A model generated the notes under the pieces. The model saw nothing but the letters and a program-made list of their open reading frames with translations. It had not been told where the DNA came from and made no database searches. Below, one piece after another: positions 51,674-60,180 of a stretch of 64,000 nucleotides of DNA. Source of the DNA: Terasakiella sp. SH-1 (GTDB lineage: Bacteria; Pseudomonadota; Alphaproteobacteria; Rhodospirillales; Terasakiellaceae); the NCBI RefSeq assembly GCF_004564135.1, contig NZ_CP038255.1:2777501-2841500 (forward strand), in the 5' to 3' direction. Each line of letters opens with the position of its first letter. The first letter of the stretch is position 1. Position numbers and translations under genes: made by a program.

Positions 51674-52927
51674 ATGAAAAAGCTTCTGCTGGTCGAAGAT
51701 GTTAAATTCTTCAACGCCCTGGTTGAAAAACACGTCAAACGCAACCTTGATGTCGAGGTTGTGTCCTGCACCAGTTATCAGGAAGCTGTGACAGCCCTGA
51801 AAGGCGGGGGGAGTGAATATTTCCTCGCCATTTTGGACTTAAACCTTCCCGATGCCCCAGATGGGGAAATTGTTGATCTGGTGATTGGCTACGATGTCCC
51901 TGCTGTTGTTTTCTCTGCCCATTTTAGCGAAGACCTGCGCGATCAGATCCTGTCCAAGAACGTTATTGATTATGTGGTCAAACAAAACCCGTCCAGTCTG
52001 GACTATCTGGTCTCCCTGATTTCACGGCTTTATTACAATCGCAATTACAAAGTCCTGATTGTGGATGATTCCACAACCGCACGCAAATATGTCTGTGACC
52101 TGATGACACGCTATCAATTTCAGGTTCTTGAAGCAAAAGACGGCTATGAAGCGTTAAAGGAACTGGAACAGCATCCTGATATCAAGCTTGTTATTACAGA
52201 TTACAATATGCCGGAAATGGATGGGTTTGAACTCACCCGTGAAATCAGGCGGCAATATCCCAAACATAAAATCGGCATTATCGGACTATCCACCGTAGGC
52301 AGTAATGTGCTGTCCGCCAAGTTCATCAAGAACGGGGCAAATGATTTTCTAAACAAACCGTTTTTGCGCGAAGAGTTTTTCTGCCGGGTCTGTCAAAATG
52401 TCGAACTGATCGAATATATGGATAACCTGAAATCTGCGGCCACCCATGATTTCCTGACCGGCTTGCACAATCGTCGTTTCTTGCAAGATATCGGGAATAA
52501 TCATATTGCACGCGCCCAACGCGATGGTATCCCCATCAGTGTCGCCCTACTAGACGTGGACCATTTTAAAAATGTCAATGACACTTACGGCCACAGCGCA
52601 GGTGATGAAGTCTTGATCCAGTTAGGCGAATTACTCAATGAACGCTGTCGTCGCTCAGACGTTCTGGCCCGCTATGGCGGGGAAGAAATCTGCATCATTG
52701 CCAATAACCTGCCGGAAGAACACAGTTTCCGCCTGTTTGACGACCTGCGCCAGCTGATTGAAGATCATAATTTCAATATTGGCGACAAACAAATCAAGAT
52801 CACCGCCAGTATTGGCTTTTGCACAATCCTTGAAAGCCGCTTTGAAGCCATGATTGATCATGCCGACAAGGCCCTTTATGTCGCCAAACATGCCGGGCGC
52901 AACCGGGTTTCCCAATATCAACCCTAG
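51674..52927 (+). CDS. two-receiver diguanylate cyclase (PleD-like)
   Basis: A 417-residue response regulator. Receiver 1 (about 3-125) has phosphoacceptor Asp in 'AILDLNLPDAP'; receiver 2 (about 128-245) in 'VITDYNMPEMDG'. The GGDEF domain (about 255-417) has 'THDFLTGLHNRRFL', 'LLDVDHFKNVNDTYGH' and the active site reading GGEEI rather than GGEEF. An inhibitory I-site RxxD (RRSD) lies five residues before it. It should make c-di-GMP when phosphorylated. Its TAG stop (52925-52927) is completed by the first G of the inverted-repeat element downstream, so the native C-terminus may have been changed. Confidence 0.93.
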   Translation: MKKLLLVEDVKFFNALVEKHVKRNLDVEVVSCTSYQEAVTALKGGGSEYFLAILDLNLPDAPDGEIVDLVIGYDVPAVVFSAHFSEDLRDQILSKNVIDYVVKQNPSSLDYLVSLISRLYYNRNYKVLIVDDSTTARKYVCDLMTRYQFQVLEAKDGYEALKELEQHPDIKLVITDYNMPEMDGFELTREIRRQYPKHKIGIIGLSTVGSNVLSAKFIKNGANDFLNKPFLREEFFCRVCQNVELIEYMDNLKSAATHDFLTGLHNRRFLQDIGNNHIARAQRDGIPISVALLDVDHFKNVNDTYGHSAGDEVLIQLGELLNERCRRSDVLARYGGEEICIIANNLPEEHSFRLFDDLRQLIEDHNFNIGDKQIKITASIGFCTILESRFEAMIDHADKALYVAKHAGRNRVSQYQP

Positions 52928-52985
52928 GGCGTAAACTTATAAAATACATCTCTGCCAAACAAGTCTATTTTATGAGTTTACGCCC
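52927..52985. mobile_element. 59-bp TA-flanked inverted-repeat element, copy 1
   Basis: GGGCGTAAACTTATAAAATA at the left and TATTTTATGAGTTTACGCCC at the right are 20-bp terminal inverted repeats (one mismatch) around a 19-bp middle. TA stands on both sides. The form fits a non-autonomous element of a TA-targeting transposase (IS630/Tc1-like or an IS5 subgroup), but no transposase is in the window. It forms the last base of the stop codon of both neighbouring convergent genes. Confidence 0.75.
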
Positions 52986-54277
52986 TAATCCTCATACGAT
53001 TTGAGCAATACTTTCTTGGCCTTGCGCAACCCTGTCCATAACAGGAAGGCCACAACAGGCACAGCAACCCCTGTCGCCAAATCAGGATTGATCGGCACAC
53101 CTAACGCCTTGATGCCCTTAAGCCCATAGCCCAACAAGCCAATCAGGTAATAACTGATTGCCACTACTGACAAACCTTCCACAGTTTCCTGTAAGCGCAA
53201 TTGCAGGCCAGCACGCTTGTTCATGGTTTCCAGCACTTCCTGATTTTGCTTTTCCAGTTCCACTTCCACACGTGCACGCAACAAGCTGGCGACACGGGTG
53301 ACACGGCGCGACAAAAAATCCTGACGGGTGGCAGTATAATCACAGGTTTTCATCGCCGGAGCCATGCGCCGTTCCAGTGTCTCAGATAAGGTGGGCAAGC
53401 CTTCCATACGTTCTTCACGCAGGTCATGCAGCCGTTGCTGAACAAGGGCATAATAGGCTTTTGTCGCGCCAAAACGATAACTGTTCTTTGCAGAAATCTC
53501 TTCAATTTGTGCAGCCAGCATGGAGAGTTCTTCCAACAAGTCCCCATCTTTATATTCCCCACTTTTATGGGCCATGCGAGAAGCAATTTTGGCAACATCT
53601 TCGTCAATGCGGCGAACATGCGGGCTGGCTTCACGGGCCAACGGCAACCCCAACAAGGCCATAAAGCGATAGGTCGATATTTCCAACACCCGCTGAACCG
53701 TACGTCCGGCCTGACGGTCCGTCATGGAAATATCTCGCATGAGAATGCGGCTAAAACGGTCCTCATGCACACGCAGATCTGTCCACATTTGTGCTGCCCC
53801 ACCTGCGACCTCGCAACCGATGTAGCTGTTGCCCGCAAAATAACGCGATATTTCAGCGGGTTTCCTGCCCGGCGCATTCTTGTGTTCAAGCTCCAGATGC
53901 ACCGCATTAATCACCTGACCGGGCATTTTCTTCAACCAGTCTTGGGAAACCAGTTCAATAACCGGATGCAAGAAAGGCTCTTCACATTCTTCTTCACGAA
54001 AAAAGCTGTAAGTGGAAAATTCCGTATGACGCTCCCAACGAATGCGAAACGGGCCAAGATCACCAATAAAATGGGTCGCCTTTTGCGGTGGGGGTGGCAC
54101 ATCATATTTCTCACATAACAAGGCCAAATGGGCACGTTCACGCTCAACCCCGTTTTCCCCACTCATCACCGCAATATGGGAAATCCGTTCAGGCACATTT
54201 AACGGAATATATGGACGTGCGTGAATTTCACGGACCAACATGTCACGTAATGGATGTTCCTGCCCCAGGTGCGTCAT
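52985..54277 (-). CDS. DUF3422 family membrane protein
   Basis: A 430-residue protein. A long soluble N-terminal part opens 'MTHLGQEHPLRDMLVREIHARPYIPL', with 'ISHIAVMSGENGVERERAHLALL' and 'FRIRWERHTEFSTYSFFRE'. A helical region follows, then two membrane helices near the C-terminus ('VVAISYYLIGLLGYGLKG' and 'LATGVAVPVVAFLLWTGL'). The domain is common in alpha- and betaproteobacteria; its function is unknown. The ATG at 54277 has AAGGAAT upstream. The TAG stop (52987-52985) is completed by the element at 52927-52985. Confidence 0.85.
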   Translation of the reverse strand: MTHLGQEHPLRDMLVREIHARPYIPLNVPERISHIAVMSGENGVERERAHLALLCEKYDVPPPPQKATHFIGDLGPFRIRWERHTEFSTYSFFREEECEEPFLHPVIELVSQDWLKKMPGQVINAVHLELEHKNAPGRKPAEISRYFAGNSYIGCEVAGGAAQMWTDLRVHEDRFSRILMRDISMTDRQAGRTVQRVLEISTYRFMALLGLPLAREASPHVRRIDEDVAKIASRMAHKSGEYKDGDLLEELSMLAAQIEEISAKNSYRFGATKAYYALVQQRLHDLREERMEGLPTLSETLERRMAPAMKTCDYTATRQDFLSRRVTRVASLLRARVEVELEKQNQEVLETMNKRAGLQLRLQETVEGLSVVAISYYLIGLLGYGLKGIKALGVPINPDLATGVAVPVVAFLLWTGLRKAKKVLLKSYED

Positions 54278-54376
54278 TATTCCTTGCCCTTCATATCTTG
54301 AGATAAAAATGGTATTACCACTATAATTAACCTTCTGACAAGAAGTAATCATCATTTTCTTTCATTGGCCTGTCTA

Positions 54377-54435
54377 GGGCGTAAACTCATAAAATAGACT
54401 TGTTTGGCGGAGATGTATTTTATGAGTTTACGCCC
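54377..54435. mobile_element. 59-bp TA-flanked inverted-repeat element, copy 2 (inverted)
   Basis: Perfect 20-bp terminal inverted repeats, GGGCGTAAACTCATAAAATA and its complement, enclose 19 bp that are the reverse complement of the copy 1 middle with one difference. Flanked by TA (54375-54376 and 54436-54437). It lies between the DUF3422 start and rsmB, in opposite orientation to copy 1. Confidence 0.75.
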
Positions 54436-54513
54436 TAATCGCCTTTTGCGTGGCATTTGAACAGAAACATGTTATGAAACCGCCACTCACTCACCAGATA
54501 AGGATTCAAAATC

Positions 54514-55860
54514 ATGAGCGACGAACAACAAAAGTCCGCCTACGGCCTTGGCCGTGCGGCCCGATTGAATTTGGCTCATGAAATCTTGAATGAACTGGCT
54601 GAAACAGGTCGTCCCTTAGACCGCATTTTATCAGGGCGTTTTCGCCATCTTCAAGATCAGCTTGAACGCCGGGATCGCCGGGACCTGGAAACCCGTGTCA
54701 GGTCCGTGCTTCTTCATTATCGCCGTTTATTGTGGTGGTTAAAACAGGTCAAACTGGCCCCTAATATGCGCACCATGCTTTTGGCCGATATGATCCTTAA
54801 TGCCAAAGCCGATATTGATCAGCTGCAAAAGCTCTGCACCGGGGCACATAACCGTATGGATATGATGCGCAAAGAAGAAATTGCCGCCCTAAAAGGCTTG
54901 ATTGGCAAGGAAATCAACGCCCCGGATATGAGTGAGGCCATCCAGTGTGAATGCCCGGACTGGGCCGAAGCTGGTTTCAAACAAGCCTTTGGCGATAAGT
55001 TTGGTGACGAAATGACTGCTCTCAACAGCAAAGCCACCAGTGATTTTCGCATCAACACCCTGCACGGCGATGTGCAAACCGTACAAGACAGCTTGGCGGC
55101 ACAAGGGTTTAAGACAGAACCCTGCGCCCTGTCCCCCATTGGCCTGCGCCAAACAGAAAGCGGCGGACCGATCCTCTCAGAAACCGAAGCCTTTCGCCAA
55201 GGCTGGATTGAAGTTCAGGACGAAGGCTCCCAACTTGTGGCCTTGATGGTTGGGGCCAAGAAAGGCATGCAAGTGGCTGATTTCTGTGCCGGGGCAGGTG
55301 GAAAAACACTGGCCTTGGCCGCAGATATGGAAAATGGCGGCCATCTGGTTGCCTGTGATGTGCACAGTAAGCGTCTACAACGTGCCAAAACCCGCCTGAA
55401 ACGTGCTGGCATCGTCAATGCCCAGCGCATTGTGCTGGAAAACACTTATGATAAATGGGTGAAAAAAAGCAAAGGTAAGTTTGACCGGGTGCTTATTGAT
55501 GCACCGTGCAGTGGCACGGGAACATGGCGTCGTAACCCGGATTCCAAATGGTCCAAAGATGAAAATGACCTCAAGGAACTGATTGCCCTGCAAGCTGATA
55601 TTTTAAAAAGTGCGAACCGTCTGGTGAAAAGCGGTGGTCGGCTGGTTTATGCCACCTGTTCCTTGCTTCCTGAAGAAAATGAACAGCAGATTGACGCTTT
55701 CTTAAAAGAGTACCCTCACTTCAAGCGCCTAAATGCCAAAACGGTCTGGGAAGAACGCATCCCTGCCCCTTACCCCGGCCAAAGCGAGGACTTCCTGCGC
55801 CTGACCCCGCATCAGCACGGCTGTGACGGCTTTTTTGCCTGTATGTTAGAACGGGACTAG
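54514..55860 (+). CDS. rsmB: 16S rRNA (cytosine-967-C5)-methyltransferase-like protein
   Basis: A 448-residue RNA m5C methyltransferase. The N-terminal NusB-like helical region includes 'AARLNLAHEILNELAETGRPLDRIL'. The catalytic part has 'GWIEVQDEGSQLVALMVG', SAM motif 'VADFCAGAGGKTLALAADM', and the two catalytic cysteines in 'IDAPCSGTGTWRRNPDSKW' and 'VYATCSLLPEENE'. In E. coli RsmB methylates C967 of 16S rRNA; the assignment to the same base is inference. Ribosome-binding site AAGGA. Confidence 0.88.
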   Translation: MSDEQQKSAYGLGRAARLNLAHEILNELAETGRPLDRILSGRFRHLQDQLERRDRRDLETRVRSVLLHYRRLLWWLKQVKLAPNMRTMLLADMILNAKADIDQLQKLCTGAHNRMDMMRKEEIAALKGLIGKEINAPDMSEAIQCECPDWAEAGFKQAFGDKFGDEMTALNSKATSDFRINTLHGDVQTVQDSLAAQGFKTEPCALSPIGLRQTESGGPILSETEAFRQGWIEVQDEGSQLVALMVGAKKGMQVADFCAGAGGKTLALAADMENGGHLVACDVHSKRLQRAKTRLKRAGIVNAQRIVLENTYDKWVKKSKGKFDRVLIDAPCSGTGTWRRNPDSKWSKDENDLKELIALQADILKSANRLVKSGGRLVYATCSLLPEENEQQIDAFLKEYPHFKRLNAKTVWEERIPAPYPGQSEDFLRLTPHQHGCDGFFACMLERD

Positions 55861-55923
55861 CTTGCTATTTTTAAACGGGCACTTTAGTCTACGCCTAAAG
55901 GTCGCAAGATAAGGATCTAGATC

Positions 55924-56697
55924 ATGAGTGACGAAACTGAACACCATCCAGATGTCCCCTGCCGACGTACGTTTAACACAGCGGTCGAGCTGTTTTTAAC
56001 CTTGGCAAAACAGCAGGAATATAACGGTCAGGTCAGTCTTGAAGCACTGGAAGCCGTTTCCGAAGCCTTGCACCATGATCCAGCTGTTCATGAAAAATAT
56101 TGCGACAAACTGTTTGAACGCTGTTCAGAACAAATTCGTCGTTCCATGCAGAAAACGCCACGGGTAAATGTCTATGGACGCATTGTTGCCCAACCGTTTG
56201 AAACGCTTCTCAACCGTGATCCTGTTGTAATTGCCACCGCGCAACTCAACAATTTTTTCCACGCCATTGAGGTCATTTTGGGCCGGGCAAAATACGAACA
56301 TCTGATGGAAGATTCCTTACGCCTGATGGAACGTATTTCACGTGATCGCGGCAGTAAATTTACCTATTACGACCTTTATATTTCTGATGAATGCTGGGAA
56401 ATCCGTTGGGATAGTTTCATGGCACTGGCCGGGTTTTTTACCAAGTTCAACATTCGCAAAGACTGGTTCATCCGCATGATGCAAAGCGACACCCATAACC
56501 CCGGACATGGGATCGGCGCTTATCCTTTTACCGATTATCAGTTCAAGGAAATGATGATGTGCATTTTCCGCGAATTCACCAACCTGTCTGATGAACAGCG
56601 TGTTATTTTTGAAAAACGCTATAATCAGAAAGAGCGCGACGATCTGTCCAAATTCCTTGCCAATATTGCCGCGCTTGAACTTGAAGACGAGATATGA
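55924..56697 (+). CDS. conserved-looking soluble protein of unknown function
   Basis: A 257-residue acidic, mainly helical protein without signal peptide or membrane segments. Recognisable blocks are 'CRRTFNTAVELFLTLAKQQEYNGQVSLEALEAVSEAL'-type helices, 'ERISRDRGSKFTYYDLYISDECWEIRWDSFMALAGFF' and 'GIGAYPFTDYQFKEMMMCIFREF'. No family or catalytic motif recognised. AAGGA lies upstream, and its stop overlaps the start of hrpB (ATGA), so it is expressed together with the helicase. Confidence 0.7.
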   Translation: MSDETEHHPDVPCRRTFNTAVELFLTLAKQQEYNGQVSLEALEAVSEALHHDPAVHEKYCDKLFERCSEQIRRSMQKTPRVNVYGRIVAQPFETLLNRDPVVIATAQLNNFFHAIEVILGRAKYEHLMEDSLRLMERISRDRGSKFTYYDLYISDECWEIRWDSFMALAGFFTKFNIRKDWFIRMMQSDTHNPGHGIGAYPFTDYQFKEMMMCIFREFTNLSDEQRVIFEKRYNQKERDDLSKFLANIAALELEDEI

Positions 56698-59204
56698 GCC
56701 CCGCGCTTCCTTCTTTAGGCTATCCGGTTGAAGAAACCTTTTGCGCCCTTAAGGACGCCTTAAGCCAAAACAATTGTGCCATTTTAGAAGCCCCCCCTGG
56801 TGCAGGGAAAACCACGCTGGTTCCACTGACCCTCAAAGATGAGTCCTGGCTGAAAGGCCAAAAAATCATCATGCTGGAACCCCGGCGACTGGCCGCACGC
56901 ATGGCCGCCCAACGTATGGCAAGCCTGCTGGGTGAAAAGCTTGGAGAAACAGTTGGCTACCGCATTCGTCAGGAAAAAAAGGTTGGCCCCCAAACCCGCA
57001 TCGAAGTGGTCACAGAAGGTATTCTTACCCGCATGATCCAGCAAGACCCGGAACTGGATGGGGTCGGGCTGGTCATTTTTGATGAATTTCATGAACGTAA
57101 CCTGCAAGGCGATCTTGGCCTTGCCTTTTGCCTGGAAACGCTGGATGCCTTACGCGATGACTTACGCTTGCTCATCATGTCCGCCACTCTGGACGGGGCT
57201 GCTCTTTCCGAATTTTTAGATCAGGCCCCCTGCATCAGTTCCAAAGGGCGCAGCTTTGATGTTGAAAGCCGCTATCTTAATCGCCCCGATAAATTCAACC
57301 TGCCCCATGATGTCACACACGCCATCTCACAGGCATTACGTGAAGAAACAGGCAACATTCTGGTCTTTCTGCCCGGTGAAGGTGAAATTCGCAAAACCCA
57401 ACAGCTCTTATCTGAACGATATGGAACAGATGGAACCATCCTGATCGTCCCACTTTATGGGGCCTTGCCTGCCACCCAACAAGACTGCGCCCTGTCCCCT
57501 ACACAAAAAGGTCAACGCAAAATCGTGCTTGCCACCACTATTGCTGAAACCAGCCTGACGATTGAAGGCATCCGGGTGGTGATTGATTGCGGCCTGAAAC
57601 GGGTGTCGCGCTTTGATCCCGCCAAAGGCATGTCCAAACTGGAAACCGTACGTGTTTCCAAAGCCTCCGCAGAACAACGAAAGGGCCGGGCCGGACGACT
57701 GGAAAACGGGGTCTGTTACCACCTGTGGCCCAAGGCAGAAACACAGGCATTGGCCCAACGCGATCAGCCTGAAATTCTGGACAGCGACCTGGCCCCCTTT
57801 GCACTGGAGCTGGCCCATTGGGGTGTCAAACATCCCGGTGAGCTTCGGCTTATGGACCTGCCTAGTGACAGCCTGTTTAAAAACGCCCAGGATTTATTGG
57901 TAAAGCTTGGCGCACTGGATGATAAATGCAATCTGACAGATCATGGCAAACAGATGCAGAAACTGGCGCTTCATCCCCGCCTTGCCCATATGGTTTTAAA
58001 AGCCAAAACCCGCTCTCAAGAAGACGGCTTGCTGGCTTGTCATATCGCTGCTGTTTTACATGACGGTCCCCTGTTTAAAGGTTGGCGGGACTGTGATATC
58101 CGCCACGGGGTTGCCTGTCTGAGTGAAAAGATCAAAGACAATCAACTCAACAAAGCCGCCTATCACCGGGCCAAAGAGACCTCCCAAAAACTGAAACGCC
58201 AACTCAAGCTTTCAGCAGATCGCACGACCAGCAGCAGTGAAAGCGGGCGGATTTTGGCTGCAGCCTATCCTGAACGCATTGCCAAACTGCGCAATAAAGG
58301 CAGTGGCGATTACCATATGAGCGGCGGAGCGGGGGCACAATTGGGCGAAAATGATCCTCTTTTTGGAGAAGACTATCTAGTCATTGCCGAACTTGGGGGC
58401 CATCAGGCACAGGGGCGGATTTTTACAGCAGCTCCTCTGAGCTTGGCCGATGTTGAAAACGAATTTCACGGCCAGATTGTGGAAAGTGAAACAATCGGCT
58501 GGGATAAGAAAACCCAATCTGCCAAAGCTGAAAAACGACGTACATTGGGCAGCTTGCGCTTAAAATCAAGCCCCCTTCACACAATCGCGCCTGACCAATT
58601 GGCAACAGCCTTGTGTGTCGGAATTAAGCAGCTTGGCCTCCATATCCTACCTTGGGACAAAGACAGCGAAACCTTATGCCAACGCATTGAATTTTTGCGC
58701 CAAACAGATGAAAACTGGCCCGACATGAGTGAGGCGGGCCTGCTGGACACACTGGAAGACTGGCTGGCCCCTTTCCTCAACGGAATTAACAAGGTTGATC
58801 AACTCAAGAAACTGGATCTACAAACTGCCTTGCTTTCAAAACTGGATTGGGCAAAACAACAAGAACTCGATACACGCGCCCCCACCCATTACCGCGTCCC
58901 CAGCGGGTCCAACATTCGACTGGATTACAGCACAATTGAAAAACCTGTTCTCTCCGTCAAGTTGCAGGAAATGTTTGGAGAACCGCAGTCCCCGACCATT
59001 AATAACGGGCGTTGTCCCTTGCAAATACATCTGCTTTCCCCAGCCGGACGGCCCTTGCAAGTGACTGAAGATTTGGCAAGTTTCTGGCAAAACGGATACG
59101 ATTCGGTTAAAAAAGAAATGAAAGGGCGCTATCCCAAACACCCTTGGCCCGATAATCCTATAGAGGCAATTGCTACAGGAAAAACAAAACGTAACATGGG
59201 ATAA
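56694..59204 (+). CDS. hrpB: ATP-dependent helicase HrpB
   Basis: An 836-residue DExH-box helicase. Motifs are in order: I 'LEAPPGAGKTTLVPL' (about 32), Ia 'MLEPRRLAARMAAQRM', II 'VIFDEFHERNLQGDLG', III 'LLIMSATLDG', then 'ILVFLPGEGEIRKTQ', V 'VLATTIAETSLTIEGIRVVIDCG' and VI 'QRKGRAGRLENG'. The helicase-associated region and an HrpB-type C-terminal domain ending 'MKGRYPKHPWPDNPIEA' follow. Despite similarity to RNA helicases, its cellular role is not firmly known. Translationally coupled to the unknown gene upstream. Confidence 0.95.
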   Translation: MSPALPSLGYPVEETFCALKDALSQNNCAILEAPPGAGKTTLVPLTLKDESWLKGQKIIMLEPRRLAARMAAQRMASLLGEKLGETVGYRIRQEKKVGPQTRIEVVTEGILTRMIQQDPELDGVGLVIFDEFHERNLQGDLGLAFCLETLDALRDDLRLLIMSATLDGAALSEFLDQAPCISSKGRSFDVESRYLNRPDKFNLPHDVTHAISQALREETGNILVFLPGEGEIRKTQQLLSERYGTDGTILIVPLYGALPATQQDCALSPTQKGQRKIVLATTIAETSLTIEGIRVVIDCGLKRVSRFDPAKGMSKLETVRVSKASAEQRKGRAGRLENGVCYHLWPKAETQALAQRDQPEILDSDLAPFALELAHWGVKHPGELRLMDLPSDSLFKNAQDLLVKLGALDDKCNLTDHGKQMQKLALHPRLAHMVLKAKTRSQEDGLLACHIAAVLHDGPLFKGWRDCDIRHGVACLSEKIKDNQLNKAAYHRAKETSQKLKRQLKLSADRTTSSSESGRILAAAYPERIAKLRNKGSGDYHMSGGAGAQLGENDPLFGEDYLVIAELGGHQAQGRIFTAAPLSLADVENEFHGQIVESETIGWDKKTQSAKAEKRRTLGSLRLKSSPLHTIAPDQLATALCVGIKQLGLHILPWDKDSETLCQRIEFLRQTDENWPDMSEAGLLDTLEDWLAPFLNGINKVDQLKKLDLQTALLSKLDWAKQQELDTRAPTHYRVPSGSNIRLDYSTIEKPVLSVKLQEMFGEPQSPTINNGRCPLQIHLLSPAGRPLQVTEDLASFWQNGYDSVKKEMKGRYPKHPWPDNPIEAIATGKTKRNMG

Positions 59205-59408
59205 ACATTAGGTATATTTACTTAATGTCACAAAATTATCCATAAAATGAGTGCATTTTTAATCAGTTGACTGTTGCCCCACTAGATAAACGTAATGTAA
59301 AACTTATGTTTCATGACGGTAATTTTTGCTTTGTGTTAAAAACTTGGTAAGGACTCGTCAATAATATGAAGACATTCGCTAGCTGAATAACAAGAACGGC
59401 AAAGTTTA
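59205..59408. other. AT-rich intergenic region upstream of motA
   Basis: A 204-bp gap, much richer in A and T than the flanking genes. It presumably holds the motAB promoter; I could not pick out convincing flagellar sigma-28 or sigma-54 boxes. ACATTA/TAATGT just after hrpB is a weak inverted repeat without a T-run. Confidence 0.5.
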
Positions 59409-60170
59409 ATGGATCTCGCAACGCTAATTGGTATCGCATTGGGGCTCGTGCTCATCGTGGCGTCCATCATGATGGGTGGTGATATCGGTTCCTTCATCAA
59501 CATTCCCTCTATCGTGGTTGTGTTTGGTGGGGTGACAGCGGCAACACTTGTAAAATTCCCTCTTTCAGAATGTATTGCGGCCCTGAAAATCGGCGGCAAG
59601 ATTGCCTTTAAAAATACAGCTGATGATCCGCGCAGCGTATACGACATTGCCATTGAACTGGCTGGTATCGTTCGTCAAAAGGGCCTGCTGGGCCTTGAAA
59701 GCGTACAGGTTGATAACGAACTGATGGCCCGTGGCATCCGTATGTGTGTGGATGGAATGGCCGCCGAAGTTATTAAAGAAAGTATCAGCAAAGAAGTCGA
59801 CATGGCCCTGAAAGCGGAGATGCAGGGTGAAAGTTTCTGGCGTGGTTTGGGCGACATGGCCCCGGCCTTCGGGATGATCGGGACCCTGATCGGTCTGGTA
59901 CAGATGCTGGCGAACCTGTCTGACCCGGCTGCGATTGGTCCGGCGATGGCGGTTGCGATGTTGACAACCTTCTATGGGGCGGTACTCGCAAACCTGATTG
60001 CTATTCCACTAGCTGACAAGCTGGAAATTAAAATCAATAATACAAAGAACACACGTGCCTTGATCGTTGAAAGCGTCATGCAAATTCATGCCTCTCAAAA
60101 CCCGATGGTTCTGCAAGAGCTTCTGGGTGTATACCTGCCAGGTGGTAAGCCGGCTGAGGAAGAAGAGTAA
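59409..60170 (+). CDS. motA: flagellar motor stator protein MotA/PomA
   Basis: A 253-residue stator subunit with four membrane helices. The start 'MDLATLIGIALGLVLIVASIMMGGDIGSFINIPSIVVVFGG' closely follows the PomA pattern. A cytoplasmic loop with charged residues that contact FliG spans about 75-150. The last helices contain 'FWRGLGDMAPAFGMIGTLIGLVQML' and 'AMAVAMLTTFYGAVLANLIAIPLADKL'. Overall it matches sodium-type PomA more than E. coli MotA (253 versus about 295 residues). motB starts 10 bp after its stop. Confidence 0.93.
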   Translation: MDLATLIGIALGLVLIVASIMMGGDIGSFINIPSIVVVFGGVTAATLVKFPLSECIAALKIGGKIAFKNTADDPRSVYDIAIELAGIVRQKGLLGLESVQVDNELMARGIRMCVDGMAAEVIKESISKEVDMALKAEMQGESFWRGLGDMAPAFGMIGTLIGLVQMLANLSDPAAIGPAMAVAMLTTFYGAVLANLIAIPLADKLEIKINNTKNTRALIVESVMQIHASQNPMVLQELLGVYLPGGKPAEEEE

Positions 60171-60180
60171 GATTTAGCCC

